A stretch of DNA of 64,000 bases from Euclidia mi (taxonomy: Eukaryota; Arthropoda; Insecta; Lepidoptera; Erebidae): positions 92,890,729 to 92,954,728 of the forward strand of contig OX123183.2 in assembly GCA_944739405.2 (NCBI GenBank), given 5' to 3'. Below are positions 1 to 13,100 of the stretch, piece by piece (position 1 is the stretch's first letter; the number at the start of each line of letters is the position of its first letter). The translations under genes and the position numbers were made by a program. The notes beneath the pieces were generated by a model that saw nothing but the letters and a program-made list of their open reading frames with translations, was not told where the DNA came from and searched no databases.

Positions 1-1173
1 TGTTTACACGCGTTTTTTTAATTCGATGAACACGTTTTGTTACTTATTTATTTGTTCAGCCGATGTTCATTGCGGGATTTTTGATTTTATTATGTGTTTC
101 AAGTGTTATTGGGTTTATTTCACATTTTTTAAGTTGTACAGGCAATACTCTAGAATAAATCCATAGATTATGGTAATGGAGATGTTCTGCTTTACATATT
201 TAAACAATCTGTATAGTATGTATGTATTTACAAAAAAAAAAGTATATATGTATGTTTATCCATTGTCTAGTACCCATAATACAAGCTCTGCTTAGTTTGG
301 GACCAGACGGTGTTGTGTGAATGTGGTAGAATATTATATTATTATTATTATATACACTGGAATATCTACATACCTTAGGGGGAATGAGAAATGTGATCAG
401 GTATTTTAATATAGAGCATTTAAGAGGAGTTTAGCTGCCTTGTGTACACTAATAAAATACTTAACTACTTAGGTTTTCAATTAGTGGGTATTACCTATGG
501 GCTAAGCCTAATTAAGTAACTCTAATCTCATAATCAAGCCGCCATACTCATAAAGTTTAACGATCCGCCTGTTATGCTAATTATTGTTTTATTTTTATAA
601 TTGGCCGTCGCCTAATTGTCACAACAAAGTATCAGACAAGTACTTATACTTACTACACGAAGAACCTTCGGTTTCGTTAAATGAAAGTAAGATATTATCA
701 CAGAACTGATTATATCTAAACAAGTACTTACGTAAATTCTCATACGGCTCTCGGTATGCTAATTAATATTTATATTAGTTAGTCCGTGATCTAATATGTT
801 CACTTCAACTTTTTTATTGTAATACTGCAGACAGTCAATTTATTATGATAATTATTATCATAGTCAGACACACAAAAAAACTACATGCTATTTTCCTTAA
901 TCACTCGTTGATTATAGGGTCTCAAATCTATCGAAGATCTTAGATCGAATAATCAAACTAATATATTAGTTTTATTAGATCAATATAAGTTTATCTAAAC
1001 TTCGATGTTATTTTTATCAACAGGGTGGACAAAACTATGATGGATGTATCACAATGTTCGACTCTGGTTTGAGATAAATCGACACAGATACTGCGTTTGT
1101 CTGTCAGATAACATCTGTAAAGAGACAGCAGTTTATATCTCGACATGTTCATTATCTAGCAGATGAACTCATA

Positions 1174-1480
1174 CATACATATATAGTCTCACGCCTATAA
1201 CCCCGAAGAGGTAGGCAGAGGTGTATTTCTACACCCACTTTTGCCAAATATACTTTAGTCCCACGTAATAAGGGGCGAGCCTATTGCCGTACCGGGCACA
1301 TTTCCAGACTCCGTGCTGCTACTGAGAATTTCGTGACAGAAAAACCCAATAACACTGCCCGACCCAGGAATCGAACCCGGGACCTCCCGATCCCACGCGC
1401 ACATTTATGCCGCGAGACCAACGAGGCAGTCGTTTAGGGTTTGATGTCGAGTTTTCCGTCTCTACACAAAGAAGGTATTT
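1174..1480 (-). mobile_element. tRNA-derived SINE, copy 1, with 15-bp target site duplication
   Basis: This is a minus-strand retroposon flanked by a perfect 15-bp direct repeat, GCAGATGAACTCATA, at 1159-1173 and 1481-1495. On the minus strand it carries a tRNA-like segment with a B box (GGTTCGATTCC, complement at 1368-1378) and an A-box-like TGGTCTCGCGGC, then a non-tRNA body and a short ATGT-rich tail. Related copies lie at 41113-41378 and 46880-47282. Relative to the longest copy this one is 5'-truncated. The tRNA-like part is internal rather than at the very 5' end. It is an insertion, not a functional tRNA gene. Confidence 0.88.
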
Positions 1481-4400
1481 GCAGATGAACTCATAAATCT
1501 AGTTATTCAATTATAACTGCCTGTACGTTGTTATTCCGTGTATATAGATAAGTTCGGATTCATAAAATGCTATATTATCACCGCAGAAAATAAAAGGTGT
1601 ACGTCGATTCACCATTATCGTCTCGTTGGGAACATGTTGCGGTCAACGCGACCGATCACTTCGATCACAATCATTACCCATGCGTCGAGGCCTGGCCGAG
1701 CAGCCGCTGCGAACGATGCACAATATCAACCGTCTACCCGAACAAATTCATGCGAATCGACGAGTTCGTATTCAAGCGGCTAGAAGACACGGATATCTTT
1801 GTCGCTTTACATTATCCAAGGAATTGAATTGGAAGTGTGCCGATGGATGTGAATTTTCTGCGGTCGCGCCACATGCATGTGCATTGAAGCCATATTTATG
1901 CAATCGGTGGTCACTCAATTGTTCGGCTAGGATTACAACACATTTTTAAACGTTGTAACGGATATGTTTTTATGTGCAACACGTTATATTTTAATATGAT
2001 AAATACACAAGCGTTAAGTACATTAGGCCTATGTAACATAATTATACACCTCATTCTACAATTTGAATCAGCAATCAATACCCAATTAAAGTTGGCGCAT
2101 AATTGTTACATGAACGATGATGCAATGGTGGCATCAACAGAAAGCAGTTTCCAGCTAATAAACATTAAGTAACCACTTAAGAATCGGAAACTCACAAAAA
2201 ACAGCTGAACATAATGGCAATTCAAACAAATTTCCCTAATAATTGTAAGTAGGTACAATGATATTCGACATTATCAAAACGCATTCCCATTACAGATAAT
2301 GGTAATGGCCCCTAAAAACTGGGGATCTACGAATCGTAGGAGCAATTTTGCATAATTATCCAACATTGCGCCAGGAGAGGCGACGCGGTGGCGCTTAAAT
2401 CCTAATAACATCGGACCCGATCAGAATCTCGTTACGCTGCGGTAATCTACTGCGAACAAATACCTTGCTATTTCAATACACACGGTGAATTTTTATTATT
2501 TTAGTCATTAAAGCTCAGCAAAACAAACACCTAGTTAGCAATATCGTTGTCGTGTGCCGAGTCATTACCTCACTGCTCGTCATTTACGTTTCTGCAGCAC
2601 TCATACGCTTCTTGTCCGCACCTACAGACGTGCCTATCATTTTACAATTTCTTTTTGTGAGAGAAAAGTAATTCAACGTTACGAGAGCATCACGTTTTTA
2701 CGACACTTCTGATGACAGCCCTAACTGCACATAACTCTAAAAACATCTTAAAAAATCGTCCATCTTCACAGATTTTCCAACGACAACTTAAATCTTCTCA
2801 CGTACTTGTAATATCGTAATGAGCTCCTAAGCTCCCAGATACATTATTTATTTTCCACCAAACACATTTTATATTTCATTTCACGTTTCATAAGCGGAAT
2901 TTGCATGTCCCTTGTATTTGGCAAGCGTAATGCCCCGGTCGCTTAGTGCACTTTTATTACGGTATTAAATGATGTAATTTTTTCCATATTATATTATTCA
3001 AATTTAAATAACTGTCTCCGGTTTCCCTCGCGAAGGTCCCACTGTCGTACTGTTTCTTTTCGACGCCCCCGAATTTGGTTATTTTGGTGAGATATTTCCG
3101 CAATAGAACACGAGTTCCGTAGAGTGGCTTGTTCATAAAAACTGTAGTCAACACGAAACGACTCGAATACGAAATTCGTATTACTGGTAGACATCTTATT
3201 ATGTCTTTTACGCCTATGCATGCGTCTAGATTTATTAAAAGTATGAAATATATCAAAGGAATTAGTTGAAAAGCAAATGAACCTATACAAAGTAGATAAA
3301 ATGTAAATATATTAGGCGGTGCTATTGTGAAAACTCTTGTTATGTTTTAGTTTTTATAAGTTTTATCATTATGACGACTCTATAGAGTTCGTGTTGCAAA
3401 ATTGGAGAAGTTGGAAGGCCGCAATTTTTACAAATGACGTCGTGACGTTTATGCGTAGGGGCGCGCCGCGGTGCGCCGCCCGCGACAAGTCATCATGTTA
3501 CTTTCTGGCCTATTATTTTGCATTCGACCACCCTAAATGTTTGTCCTTACATATTGATTAGGCTAATTATCTTTTTCTTGAAGAATGGCAATTTGTGTAT
3601 CTTGTTGCGAATTTTAAGACGTTGTTTTGTGGAATTAATAAATTGGTCACCGTAATTCATTGATACCAATTAATATGATTCTCACAGGGCAAAGTATTTT
3701 TGAGTCAGACCTAGAAACTGGTTTATTGTAGCCACAACTAACTTCTTAGCTTCTGTAAAACATGTATTGACAACGGATGACTTTTTATTAATGTAAGGAT
3801 TCTGTTTCTGGAAAATGGTTATTTATGATGCGTAGAAAAGTCAAGCAGATAACAATATACATTGGATCTGACCATCTCATTACCCTTAACAAAACAAGCT
3901 ATCTAGATCCAGTTCTATTAACCTTTCATTATCTGGCAAACAAGGAAACTCAAGAAAAACACGCTTCATTACGCCAACTCACGACGATAGTTAATACGTA
4001 ATTCTTGATTTACCTCATCCGTACCTATAGAGTTTTCATTCCAACAAGCAACAACAAACTAAGAAACGCATCTAATGTTTGTTCTGAAATATTTTAAAGT
4101 GTTCCTTGTTACGACACAACATGCAATATATCCTTAAATTGATGCACCGCGTTATTACGCGCCAATATTGCCTTTACATCATTTCAAAAGCAAAACATTA
4201 CGTTATCTGCATATGCTTGGAACTTTTTACTCATAACAAAGCCCCTTGCTACTTGTATTTTCTTTATAATTTATTCCATTTCTCCCCCACACATCGGCAT
4301 TGGTCGCTGATATTTTTTATTCGATTAGTAAACCCCTAAGGTGTTTTTAGCCTTTTTTCGCTCGATTTTCTTCGAAGCTTTGTTGACTGTTTGGAGGGTT

Positions 4401-5509
4401 ACAATGCTCATTTCTTTTGGATGAACAAGCTTATTTATTCTTTAACTTATAAACTCTTTGTTTAAGTTTGTGAGCTATTTTGTGCATCGTGTTTAATAAT
4501 ACAGAACGCAGTGGCGTTCTTGTATAAAAGTGGCTAGTTTATTTGATTATTCTTTGAACTTTAGTAGGTATCTAAATAGTAAAAAATAAAATAAAATCTA
4601 TATGTGTAAAACAATAGTAATAAAACATAGACTACTCGAAACCGCGATACTTACACACTCGATTTGTTGCGGAGGAAGCGAGGGGGTATGAGACGAAACT
4701 TTTTGATGGATCGGACGAAGTTTGTTTTGCATGTGAGTGATATGTCTGAAATAATAAATGTTGAGGCGTCGACGCTTCCCCAACCCTCCCGCTGGGGTGA
4801 GCTAAAACGATTTTTGATTTGGGTGTCAAGCAAATGTTTTACGCAGTGACGCTCCGACAGGATTTGATTTTCTTAATCGATTCTTGAGAATGCAAATTCG
4901 GGGCGACTTAATTATGTATATAGTTAAACGGATCTCGCGTTTCTACGGCTTCGATCAACATTGCAGTTGTGCGCAACTCGGTTATGTAAATTGACAGCAC
5001 TATTACCGAAAGCTTTGTTTAATACTTGCGCTAATCAGATTATGCATACAAGAACGCTTCGGAACGGTCGGTAGTGCGGTATTAGGTTATGTGAACGAGC
5101 CAGTATTAACTAATCAACGTGCGTTGGCTTTGGTGGTAGATAGCAACGCATTGTCCGCGCTCGTGGCCCCGGAATATCTGTTTAGGCCACTACCCATTCT
5201 GTAATGGCAATGGTTAACGGTAACTATGTTTACCTTCGTATTACTTCATTATGTGCTTTTTATGCTAAATAATGCGACGACCTTAGCTCATTATTTGGTA
5301 ATGAGCCACCGCTGATATGGGGATTAGATACTTGTGCCTATTTTTGTTGAAACAATGACGATGTAACATAGATAAGACATTTTGCAGCGAAGTAAAGTAT
5401 GCTAACTTTATGAAAACCTATTTGGATACATTAATGACTATTAAGTTTCTACAAATAAGTATTTAATGTGACCCTTAATGGACATGAATAGAATAAAATA
5501 CATTAAGTA

Positions 5510-5711
5510 CTAGTCGACCAAGCCAACTAGACGAATGTCAACGTGACAAAATTCAACATAATTCAATAATTATAATCCAGAAATTCTTAGTACCGATTGT
5601 ACGTTCACACGCCGCGTTCGCACGTTACGATAAATAATTTCTGGATTATAATTGTTGAATTATGTTGAATTTTGTCACGTTGACATTCGTCTAGTTGGCT
5701 TGGTAGACTAG
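5510..5711. mobile_element. 202-bp foldback MITE with 76-bp terminal inverted repeats
   Basis: The left arm 5510-5585 and right arm 5636-5711 are inverted repeats matching at about 74 of 76 positions, around a 50-bp loop. The ends read CTAGTCGACCAAGCC and, in complement, CTAGTCTACCAAGCC. TA dinucleotides flank both ends (5508-5509 and 5712-5713), as expected for a Tc1/mariner-type TA duplication. It has no coding capacity. The very high arm identity suggests a fairly recent insertion. The superfamily assignment rests only on the TA flanks. Confidence 0.9.
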
Positions 5712-6290
5712 TATATAAAATATTCTGGTTCCTTCGATTGCAAAATCTCTCAAAACTTCTTTCAGCACAAGATTTTTAGAGATTTGCAGGTCTTATTTAT
5801 AGGTTTAAAAAAGATTACAAAGAAATTCATTTAGATCAGTTCAATTACCTACCAACCAGCCTTTTGATTTCTTTAATTGCATGTAAAGTCTTTTGAATAT
5901 GACTTTAATTCATTATTGAAGTTCAAGACACTAATAAATCTTATTTAAGCCTGCATTATGTAAATATGCGACTAAAATGTGCTTAAAATATTCAACAACC
6001 CAATATAAATATTTACGCAACAAATCAAATTCCCGCCTCCATATTTTTATTTTTGTAATTCAGTGTACAGAACGATTCGTCGCCAATTTGCGTTTTGACA
6101 AGTGAATGAATAATATTATTTCGTAACAGAGTGACGATGGCTGCCGCCGACAGATGGGGTGCTTGTTAATGTATCTACATCGGAATGTTATGCAGAACGC
6201 AACCTAATTGCGCACTTAATGAAAACTGTTTATTTGCTAAATTGTTTTACCACGCTAAATAGTATCTGACCAAGAGTTCTAATACGGTAA

Positions 6291-6498
6291 TCTTAATATA
6301 TAAAATCCTTGCGTTACTGACTGACTCACAGACACGCTACAGCCGAAACTATTGGGCGTAGGAAGCTGAAATTTGGCATGTATGTTCGTTGGGGAACGTA
6401 GGGGTGCACTAAGAAGGGATTTTCCGAAATTCCCACGGGATCGGCCAAAACGGGTAAATTTTAAAAAAATGCAGGCGTAGCTGCTTGCGTCCTCTAGT
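6291..6498 (+). mobile_element. Helitron-like non-autonomous element
   Basis: The segment begins TCTTAATATATAAAATCC directly after an A and ends TCCTCTAGT directly before a T. That is the A/T insertion site with 5' TC and 3' CTRR-type end typical of Helitrons. A short stem (GCAG...CTGC) lies about 9 nt before the terminal CTAGT. The interior (CCGAAACTATTGGGCGTAGG, GAAATTTGGCATGTATGTTC) is a sequence I recognise as repeated widely in insect genomes. There are no terminal inverted repeats and no coding region. An alternative is another class of dispersed repeat with coincidental ends. Confidence 0.55.
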
Positions 6499-9020
6499 TT
6501 ATTATAATAATATAGAGCTATCTTTTATTTATAACTGTTGAAAGGATGCTGATAAAACTAAATAGATTGATCATCAAACAGTCTCCCGTGATCAAACATT
6601 TGAGAATAAGCCGTATCTGTTTTTAATTCTAGCTTCAACTAACATCATCAATCACAGCAACACTTTTGTAAAGATAAAAATAAAATGGAGGAAGTGGAAA
6701 TAATTTATTATTTTATTGATTTGAAGTGTTATCTTTTGTCCGATCGTGTGGCGATGAGTCGAGCATTTCTTTTTGATTCGTTGAGGGCCCGAGGCGCCTT
6801 GTTAAGAGCTTTTAATTGACAAAAAATGTTAATTATGTGTTATATTTGGTAACATGCTTTAAAACTTCATTCATATCGACTTTTGCAGACGTATCTACTT
6901 AAAGTACAGGCAGAATTAGTGTACGCTGCAAGAACAGTAGCATTTTTATGGAACATTTACATAGCTATAACAACCAATACCGTCAATGGATCCAACAGCA
7001 ATTCAACAAAACTTCATACAGAGACTAAGTCTACTTTCGCAAGTTCTAGATTGCCTGCCCCCTAGCTACGAAATCATAATTATGGATGAACATTTGATCA
7101 ATATTTATTTTATAATATTTCCCACAAGGGGCTTTCATGTCTGAAATAAAGATATACTTTTATCATTAAACATGGGAAGAAACATTTTTGAACAATTTTA
7201 TATTACACGATCAAAAGATTTTAACGGTCTGAAGAATTATTTACATATTAATGGCGACGGAAATGAAAAATATATTAAATTCAAACGGAGCTCCGTGACT
7301 CGTCAGTAAAGTACGAGTACCAAACGACTCCATTTGGAGGGTTCGTGTGTAGAGTAATGCACGATACAGAGAAAGCACTCTATGCGCCGAATATAACACT
7401 CATTATGTGAAGATATTACAAACGTGGGTGTATGATACATTGAGTAAGTAAACCTTTGTATGTGACAGAAAATAAAATAAATAAATAATAATTATTAAAG
7501 TATCCATTAAGCTATGACAATATTATAATACTTTAATCATTACCAGTATACTAAAGACCTTGGTGACCACTAATATTCGCATCTTTTGAACCTGTTTGTC
7601 ATCTCAACCTACACCCCATTATTAATTACAACCAACCCACAATATGCCTTTGATTCATAGGCAAACACAATGATACACTTGGTACCAGCAATAGCTTGTA
7701 AGCAATTGGCAAAATTCGACTAAAAACTGCCTTTTATCTCTACATAATCTCTTAGTTCGATAAAAATGTTTTCTTAAAGTTCTCAAATCTTTAACTAAAT
7801 GTCAATAATAAACAGAATTTATTTATTTAATTAAGTTATAGACCACAAACAGCTAAAATTATCATAATTAACAAGTTATTGACCCGAGGCACTAGACAAA
7901 AGTTTCGTTCTCACAACTTGGACGGATAGTTAAACATTATTTAGTTTACTACTCTAAATTAAATAGCTATATAAACTCAAAGTCAGCTTGTAAATACTTC
8001 GATCTTCTTGATGTTCTCCCTCTGTTTTGTCACTACCCTGTAATCCGCAAAAGGGTTCCGCGAAGGTTTAAAACAGCCACTTATTATGTATGTTACATTT
8101 TCACTTTCAGACGTCATTTATATTCAAATGCTCAAAAGGCATTACTAGGCAAAAATTGCAGTACTAACCCCTTTGAAATGAACAACTTCATTTTCACCAA
8201 TTTTTTTGTTATATATTTTTAATTTAACTTTATTTGCGAACGGAAACAGTTTTAAATATATTTACGATGCAGGTAGAATACTGTAAAAGTTTTCTAATTC
8301 CGTGGATTATTAAAATAATTCAAAATTCATAAACAGACAACACAAAAGAAAAGTTAATAAGTAAATATTAATAAAAATAGTATTGAAACGGAAGCATCAA
8401 AAGTCCAATAATTCACAATCAAAAAGGACCTACAGAATTAGGGTAGCGGTACGAGAGATCGGCATACAAAATGATTATATACACCGTCTTCATCCGTTCA
8501 CAAAGAAGCGCAGCGGGGTTCTATAATATTATACTACTGCCTTTGTAGTAGCTTCACAACACAGTGGGAAGCATGCTTTATGGTTTCAAATGATAAAATT
8601 GTTTGTCAGTAGCTTTGTAAGGCATCATTACGTGCGGTAGCGTGACCGATTTCGAACAGTTCAAGATTTAATTTTGTTAATCAGATGATGAATAATGATG
8701 CAGCAAGTTACAGATTAAGTCTAAGAATAGAAAATATTCACACCGACGTATTTTAACCTCACAATATTATCATTTGTCATCAGTCAATGATTCATAATTA
8801 ACTCACAGAAACTACAAGACCGGATATTCACTTTTTTATTTGATGACTGTCTCAGAAAGAATGGGACGTGAATCAACAACTAAAGATTATATCTATAGTA
8901 CGAGAGAAATAGTGGATCGTGCAGACGATTGGTAGACAAATAGGGACGAGTATGATGATGATGAATAAGATATCGACAGTTTCCAAGAAACTTTATTAAT
9001 GTGTGTTTCGTTTGTTGCAG

Positions 9021-9091
9021 ATTGCGTGACGAAAGAGGTGACATGGAACGAGTTATGGCGATGGATAAGGCTCGGGAGGGGTCACATAACG
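9021..9091 (+). CDS. dac: dachshund, internal exon (linker before low-complexity region)
   Basis: This 71-nt exon has acceptor tttgttgcag at 9011-9020 and donor GTAAGA from 9092. The first base completes a codon begun in an upstream exon. The next 23 codons read LRDERGDMERVMAMDKAREG then SHN, and the last base starts a codon finished in the next exon. The frame is fixed by the continuous phase-1 chain through the four downstream exons. It codes for the linker between the N-terminal Dac (Ski/Sno) domain, which is not in this window, and DachBox-C. No domain is recognisable in the exon itself. Its assignment rests on splice phase, position and resemblance to the insect Dac linker. Dac is a nuclear transcription co-regulator that acts with Eyes absent and Sine oculis. 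Confidence 0.85.
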
Positions 9092-9895
9092 GTAAGATAA
9101 ACACTTTATCCTCATAAACCGACCCGCCGTGATCATAGTTCCGTTGTTTACCATGATTAGACACAGACAGAACATCGTTTTAGAACAAATCGTGTTAATT
9201 TCTAATTAACAGACAGACTGGAAGAAAACAATGGTAATACAATTGCTAACTTTCCGATTCGTCTAATTAGGTGCGAGCAGTATTGTTGCGCAAATCGGAC
9301 ATTATACGGTTCTGCTACAGTTGATCTATTGAAAATGTGATTGTGACACCTAACTGTCACTGGTTATGTTACGTAAATTATTTTAGTCATACCTACTGTT
9401 ATATAAATGGCTAGCTATATTACCCACGTAACGTAATTGTATTTTTACTGTTTTAACTTGAAATCTCAATTATTGCACTTTCTTATTTGGTGCCCTGTAA
9501 TATTACTTCTCTCTCTCAGGATCAGTCTATGTGGAGAGACTTGAGGGAGGCCTATGTCCAGCAGTAGACGTATACAGTTAAACAATTTTAAACTTTCGCT
9601 ATTTGTATACATTAAACAAGTTTATTTAACAAGTTTAAGGCCGGTTTTACGACTCTCTGATTAAATTAATTTGTCAGATAATCAATACAAATCTCGTTCC
9701 GGTTTGAATTTATCTGAGAGATAAGGTCTATCCGGAGGTGATGAAACTGTCTCTTAATCGTGTTAACTAAGAAATATATAGGACTTGGACATGTCACATT
9801 TTCACCTTTATTTCCAGCCACTACAGTTATTAAACCAGCACGGATACCATATTCTTACAAGTGACAGGCAACTCACATAACAAATACATTCACAG
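9092..9895 (+). other. dac: dac intron, 804 bp, phase 1
   Basis: The intron is bounded by GTAAGA (9092) and TTCACAG (9889-9895). It contains a short LINE 3'-end remnant at 9524-9570. Just before that remnant is a pyrimidine-rich tract ending in CAG at 9519 that resembles an acceptor. Nothing else is recognisable. Confidence 0.9.
9524..9570 (+). mobile_element. Remnant of LINE 3' coding end
   Basis: One frame reads WRDLREAYVQQ followed by a stop. This matches the common carboxy-terminal end of a lepidopteran LINE whose usual form is WR.LGEA.VQQW. The same end occurs better preserved at about 25960-26010. Only some 45 bp survive and there is no visible target duplication, so the boundaries are approximate. 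Confidence 0.6.
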
Positions 9896-10162
9896 GTTCT
9901 TCACCAGGCCACAGTCCGGTCCTCAACCTGTCCAAGTCAGGCTCCGGTGGCGACCGTGATCGGTCGGAGCGGGGCGAGCGCGACCGGGACCGGGGCGAAG
10001 GCTCCGCTAGTGGGCGAAGTTCAGCTGCCTCCCGTCGAACCCCGCAACCACCACGGCTGCCGTCCGCCGCGACGGCCGCCGCCAGCCCGCGGTCACATTC
10101 GGACGAAAGTGATGCCCCGCTCTCTGACCAAGAGGATCATAATGTCAAAGATGAAGACGACG
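9896..10162 (+). CDS. dac: dachshund, internal exon (Ser/Arg/Asp-rich linker)
   Basis: This 267-nt exon has acceptor TTCACAG (ending 9895) and donor GTAAGC from 10163. It enters and leaves in phase 1. The protein starts GSSPGHSPVLNLSKSGSGG, continues with an RDRSERGERDRDRGEG charged run and an Ala/Pro/Ser/Arg-rich part, and ends HSDESDAPLSDQEDHNVKDE. The SPVLNLSKS motif is a hallmark of insect Dac upstream of the C-terminal coiled coil. The remainder is low complexity and probably disordered. GC content is far higher than in the flanking introns, which leaves long open frames in other phases that are not real. The exon length is divisible by three, so skipping it would keep the frame. Confidence 0.93.
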
Positions 10163-13100
10163 GTAAGCCACGTAATAGTCGTACTGGATGTCTTTTTATT
10201 ACTCAGGTAAAAGAACTACTGTTCAAAAGGTCATGGACTGTTCTGTTATTTTTAAGGTCTTTGTCATTGAGACCACCTGATGTTACACTTGTAACAGTCT
10301 CATTTCTTGGACAGGAAAGTTGTATGTGCTTCAAACTCATAGACTATGAGCTCGGATGAGATTGTGATTGACTTGCAATGCATATGTCGGTTACTATGTG
10401 CCCTGCAAAACCAATGGCAATAACTTCAAACGTTTTTTTTAATCATGCTGTTAAATAACTGCAAAAGAGAGACATAAAATATACAACAGAGATTTGACTC
10501 TTAAAAGGCATGATCAGTACATTACAACGAGTGACTAAACTCGCTACGGAGTTCTAACCTAGCAAAATTACTGATAGCAATAGACACAAGTTCAAATCTT
10601 CAACTAAACTCATAATTTCTTCTGTTATTAACCATAATAAACGTATAAGTATCAAAGCTAAAAAGAGGTAGATCCTAAGAGAAGATCTTAAAATAAAACG
10701 ATCGTAGCATCATTTAAATCTTTTTGTAAAAAAATATTAATTCGCAATTTATCAGCTAGATGAAGATATTTTAATTTCATATAAATTAAACGTATCGGTA
10801 AATGAGTTTAGTATGGTAGTGAACACGGCTAGGTACGACAAGCAAGTGTCTGTGTTAATGCAACACGGCCGGGTATCACCCGCTCAATATACTTGCCATG
10901 TAATGCCCCACGAAATTACCCAGTAATAGCCCTGGAACCTTCAGCATTCATAGTTCGGAAATTATCAGCCATAAAATCACCGTTCCTTTTATTCTAGACT
11001 GGTAAGGCTTGTGTAAAATAATTCCGCGACGAAACAATGTAACAGCCAATGTTAATTATTTTATAGTCCTATACTATAAATTGGTCTCGATTACACTGTA
11101 TATTAATAATATATGTTTAAAGTTGCAATTCTTGGGTAGAATCCACAATTGAGTGTACGCAACAATAATAACATAGAATCAATATGGATATGTAGGTGTA
11201 CAGGCGCATCCTGGCGAGCGATTAGCAAATGATCATACGCCTGCGTTCCCATACGTTTGCCCATGTTGATCCCTAGACACCGCACGTTTGCTTGTAATGG
11301 TCCTATATAATAAAATCTTATTACCAGTATCGGCCGCAATTGCCCCCAATGATGTATGAATAGCGCTTAAAAGGACCCAATTCAATTTTACACAAGACGT
11401 TTTGTTGTTTGTACCTAATATACTTTAAAATGAGCTGTTTCTCATGACCTTTAGGTTAATAGCTCAAAGCGCAATCATCGGGAAGTTTTCATATGAAAAT
11501 TACAAAACGAAAACATAGCTATCAAGTTGTCCACACACTTGATGTGTACGACATACTCGGAGTAATAATATATTTAATAACGAGGAAGGCGTTCGTTTAG
11601 TTAACCATCATATATCATGAACTATTAACACCATTAAAGTCAAGTGATGGATGGTATGACAATTTCTCCGGCGACATGTATTAGGTTCGTTTTATTCTCG
11701 GCTTTTTATTCATGAGCTTATTGCTGTACTAAATATTTAATCAATTTAGTATACTATCTTCTTCAGCGTCATCAATCAAGCAAAACTAGTTATTAGGCCG
11801 ACGTCACTAACTTATAAACGCAATTACAGCCATTTGAAAATAGAATGGGAAAATCATAAAATCAGAGCTATGATGGAGAGATTTATAACGGTAAAAACGA
11901 TGCAAGTTCATTTAGATCTTCCGATATCATCTAGCATTTATTGCCCGTTCAGAAAATAAACAACAAAGAACTGCCACTAACTATGAGAATATACATACTT
12001 ATTATAATGATTGAACAGTTTCTGTCGCACCACAGCACTAATAGTAAAGCATGTTCACATTGCACACTGTGGCAACAGACACGACGGTGCAAATCAAAAC
12101 ATTGATCCGCAAATGTAAATACTTGGTGCATACAATAGCTAAATTAAGTGAAACAATAAGGATTGTGTATTGGTTATTGCAAGCTGCACACAAAATGCTC
12201 AGAGAGCGTGGGAACGCATAACTGGCTACGATTTATAGGAAACACCCGCGCCTGGCCGCGGAATTACAGGATGAGCCCCGGGAAATTTGTGCAAACAAAA
12301 GATCCAATGAGAAAAGCCATATCTCCAATCAGTTTTTGCGGCACGCGCACCGTTTGCCGATCACATTTAATTGTGTCGTAATATTTATAGTTTATTTACA
12401 ATTAATTCTGTCGATGCGTAATTCACGCTCGTCACGATCGCCCCGGTCTCATTATAAAAATGCTTTTTATAAGCTCGTGTCATTCAACTTTGATCTTTGT
12501 TCATCTGATGTTACCTTTTCCTTTCAATCAACGTTCTCATCTCGAATCTAATTTCATTTTATATCCGTGAAGTGTTTAAGTCGGTCGCGCCGGCCGATTG
12601 ATTCTGCGTCCTTAGCATTAGTTATAGAGTTTATGTTCGTTTGTTTAAATCTCTTAGGATCCTGTTAATTGGCCTTATTAGGGAGATGGTGTTGTGACAA
12701 CCCGAGAGTGCTATCGTGCGCATCTACAATGACGAAACGATGTTGTCTTCATTATTTGATGAGCGGTCACTATCTTGTCAGTTAAATTAAATGTATCGAT
12801 AGATTATTTTGGACCGTGAGAGACGCCAATCGAAACACTTTCTTTTTTATGTGTGAGGTCCGTTATTGACATAAGGCGTACATTATTGTAATTATCTCGT
12901 CATTTTAAAAATGCTATATACTTTTCAAGTTTCATCATCCATCGGCCTAAATGTTAGCAAGGTACTTTTAGTAGGTGAATGCCATCGTAAAATTTAAGGG
13001 TAACTTTGACATCAGATCTGCGAAAATAATGTCTTTGTCTGAAATGCCAAGCGAGTAATTATGGAACAAAATCGATATAATATTCGAATAGCTGGGCCGT

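Larger units (their letters stand above)
1..9020 (+). other. dac: dac intron (3' part; start lies upstream of window)
   Basis: This AT-rich non-coding stretch ends in a consensus acceptor (tttgttgcag at 9011-9020) directly before the first recognisable dac exon. I see no host coding exon in it. It holds three mobile elements, listed separately: a SINE at 1174-1480, a MITE at 5510-5711 and a Helitron-like element at 6291-6498. A GC-richer patch at about 1590-1950 stays open in several frames but has no recognisable protein. The rest shows no feature I can name. That it is intron is inferred from the acceptor and from the protein beginning mid-gene. An unrecognised upstream exon cannot be excluded. 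Confidence 0.7.

Noticed and set aside
1368..1430. Possible tRNA genes at this site and at the matching segments near 21200, 36860, 41310 and 47080
   Set aside because: A and B boxes are present, but the stems are incomplete and each lies within a longer repeat, with a target duplication or tail in most. They are SINE heads, not tRNA genes.
1538..1949. Three overlapping plus-strand open frames next to the first SINE
   Set aside because: There are no recognisable domains, no splice context and no preference for one frame. I treat them as chance frames in a GC-richer intron patch.
9947..10210. 87-codon open frame starting MATVIGRSGASATGTG
   Set aside because: It is an out-of-frame shadow of the GC-rich dac exon at 9896-10162 and runs through that exon's donor site.
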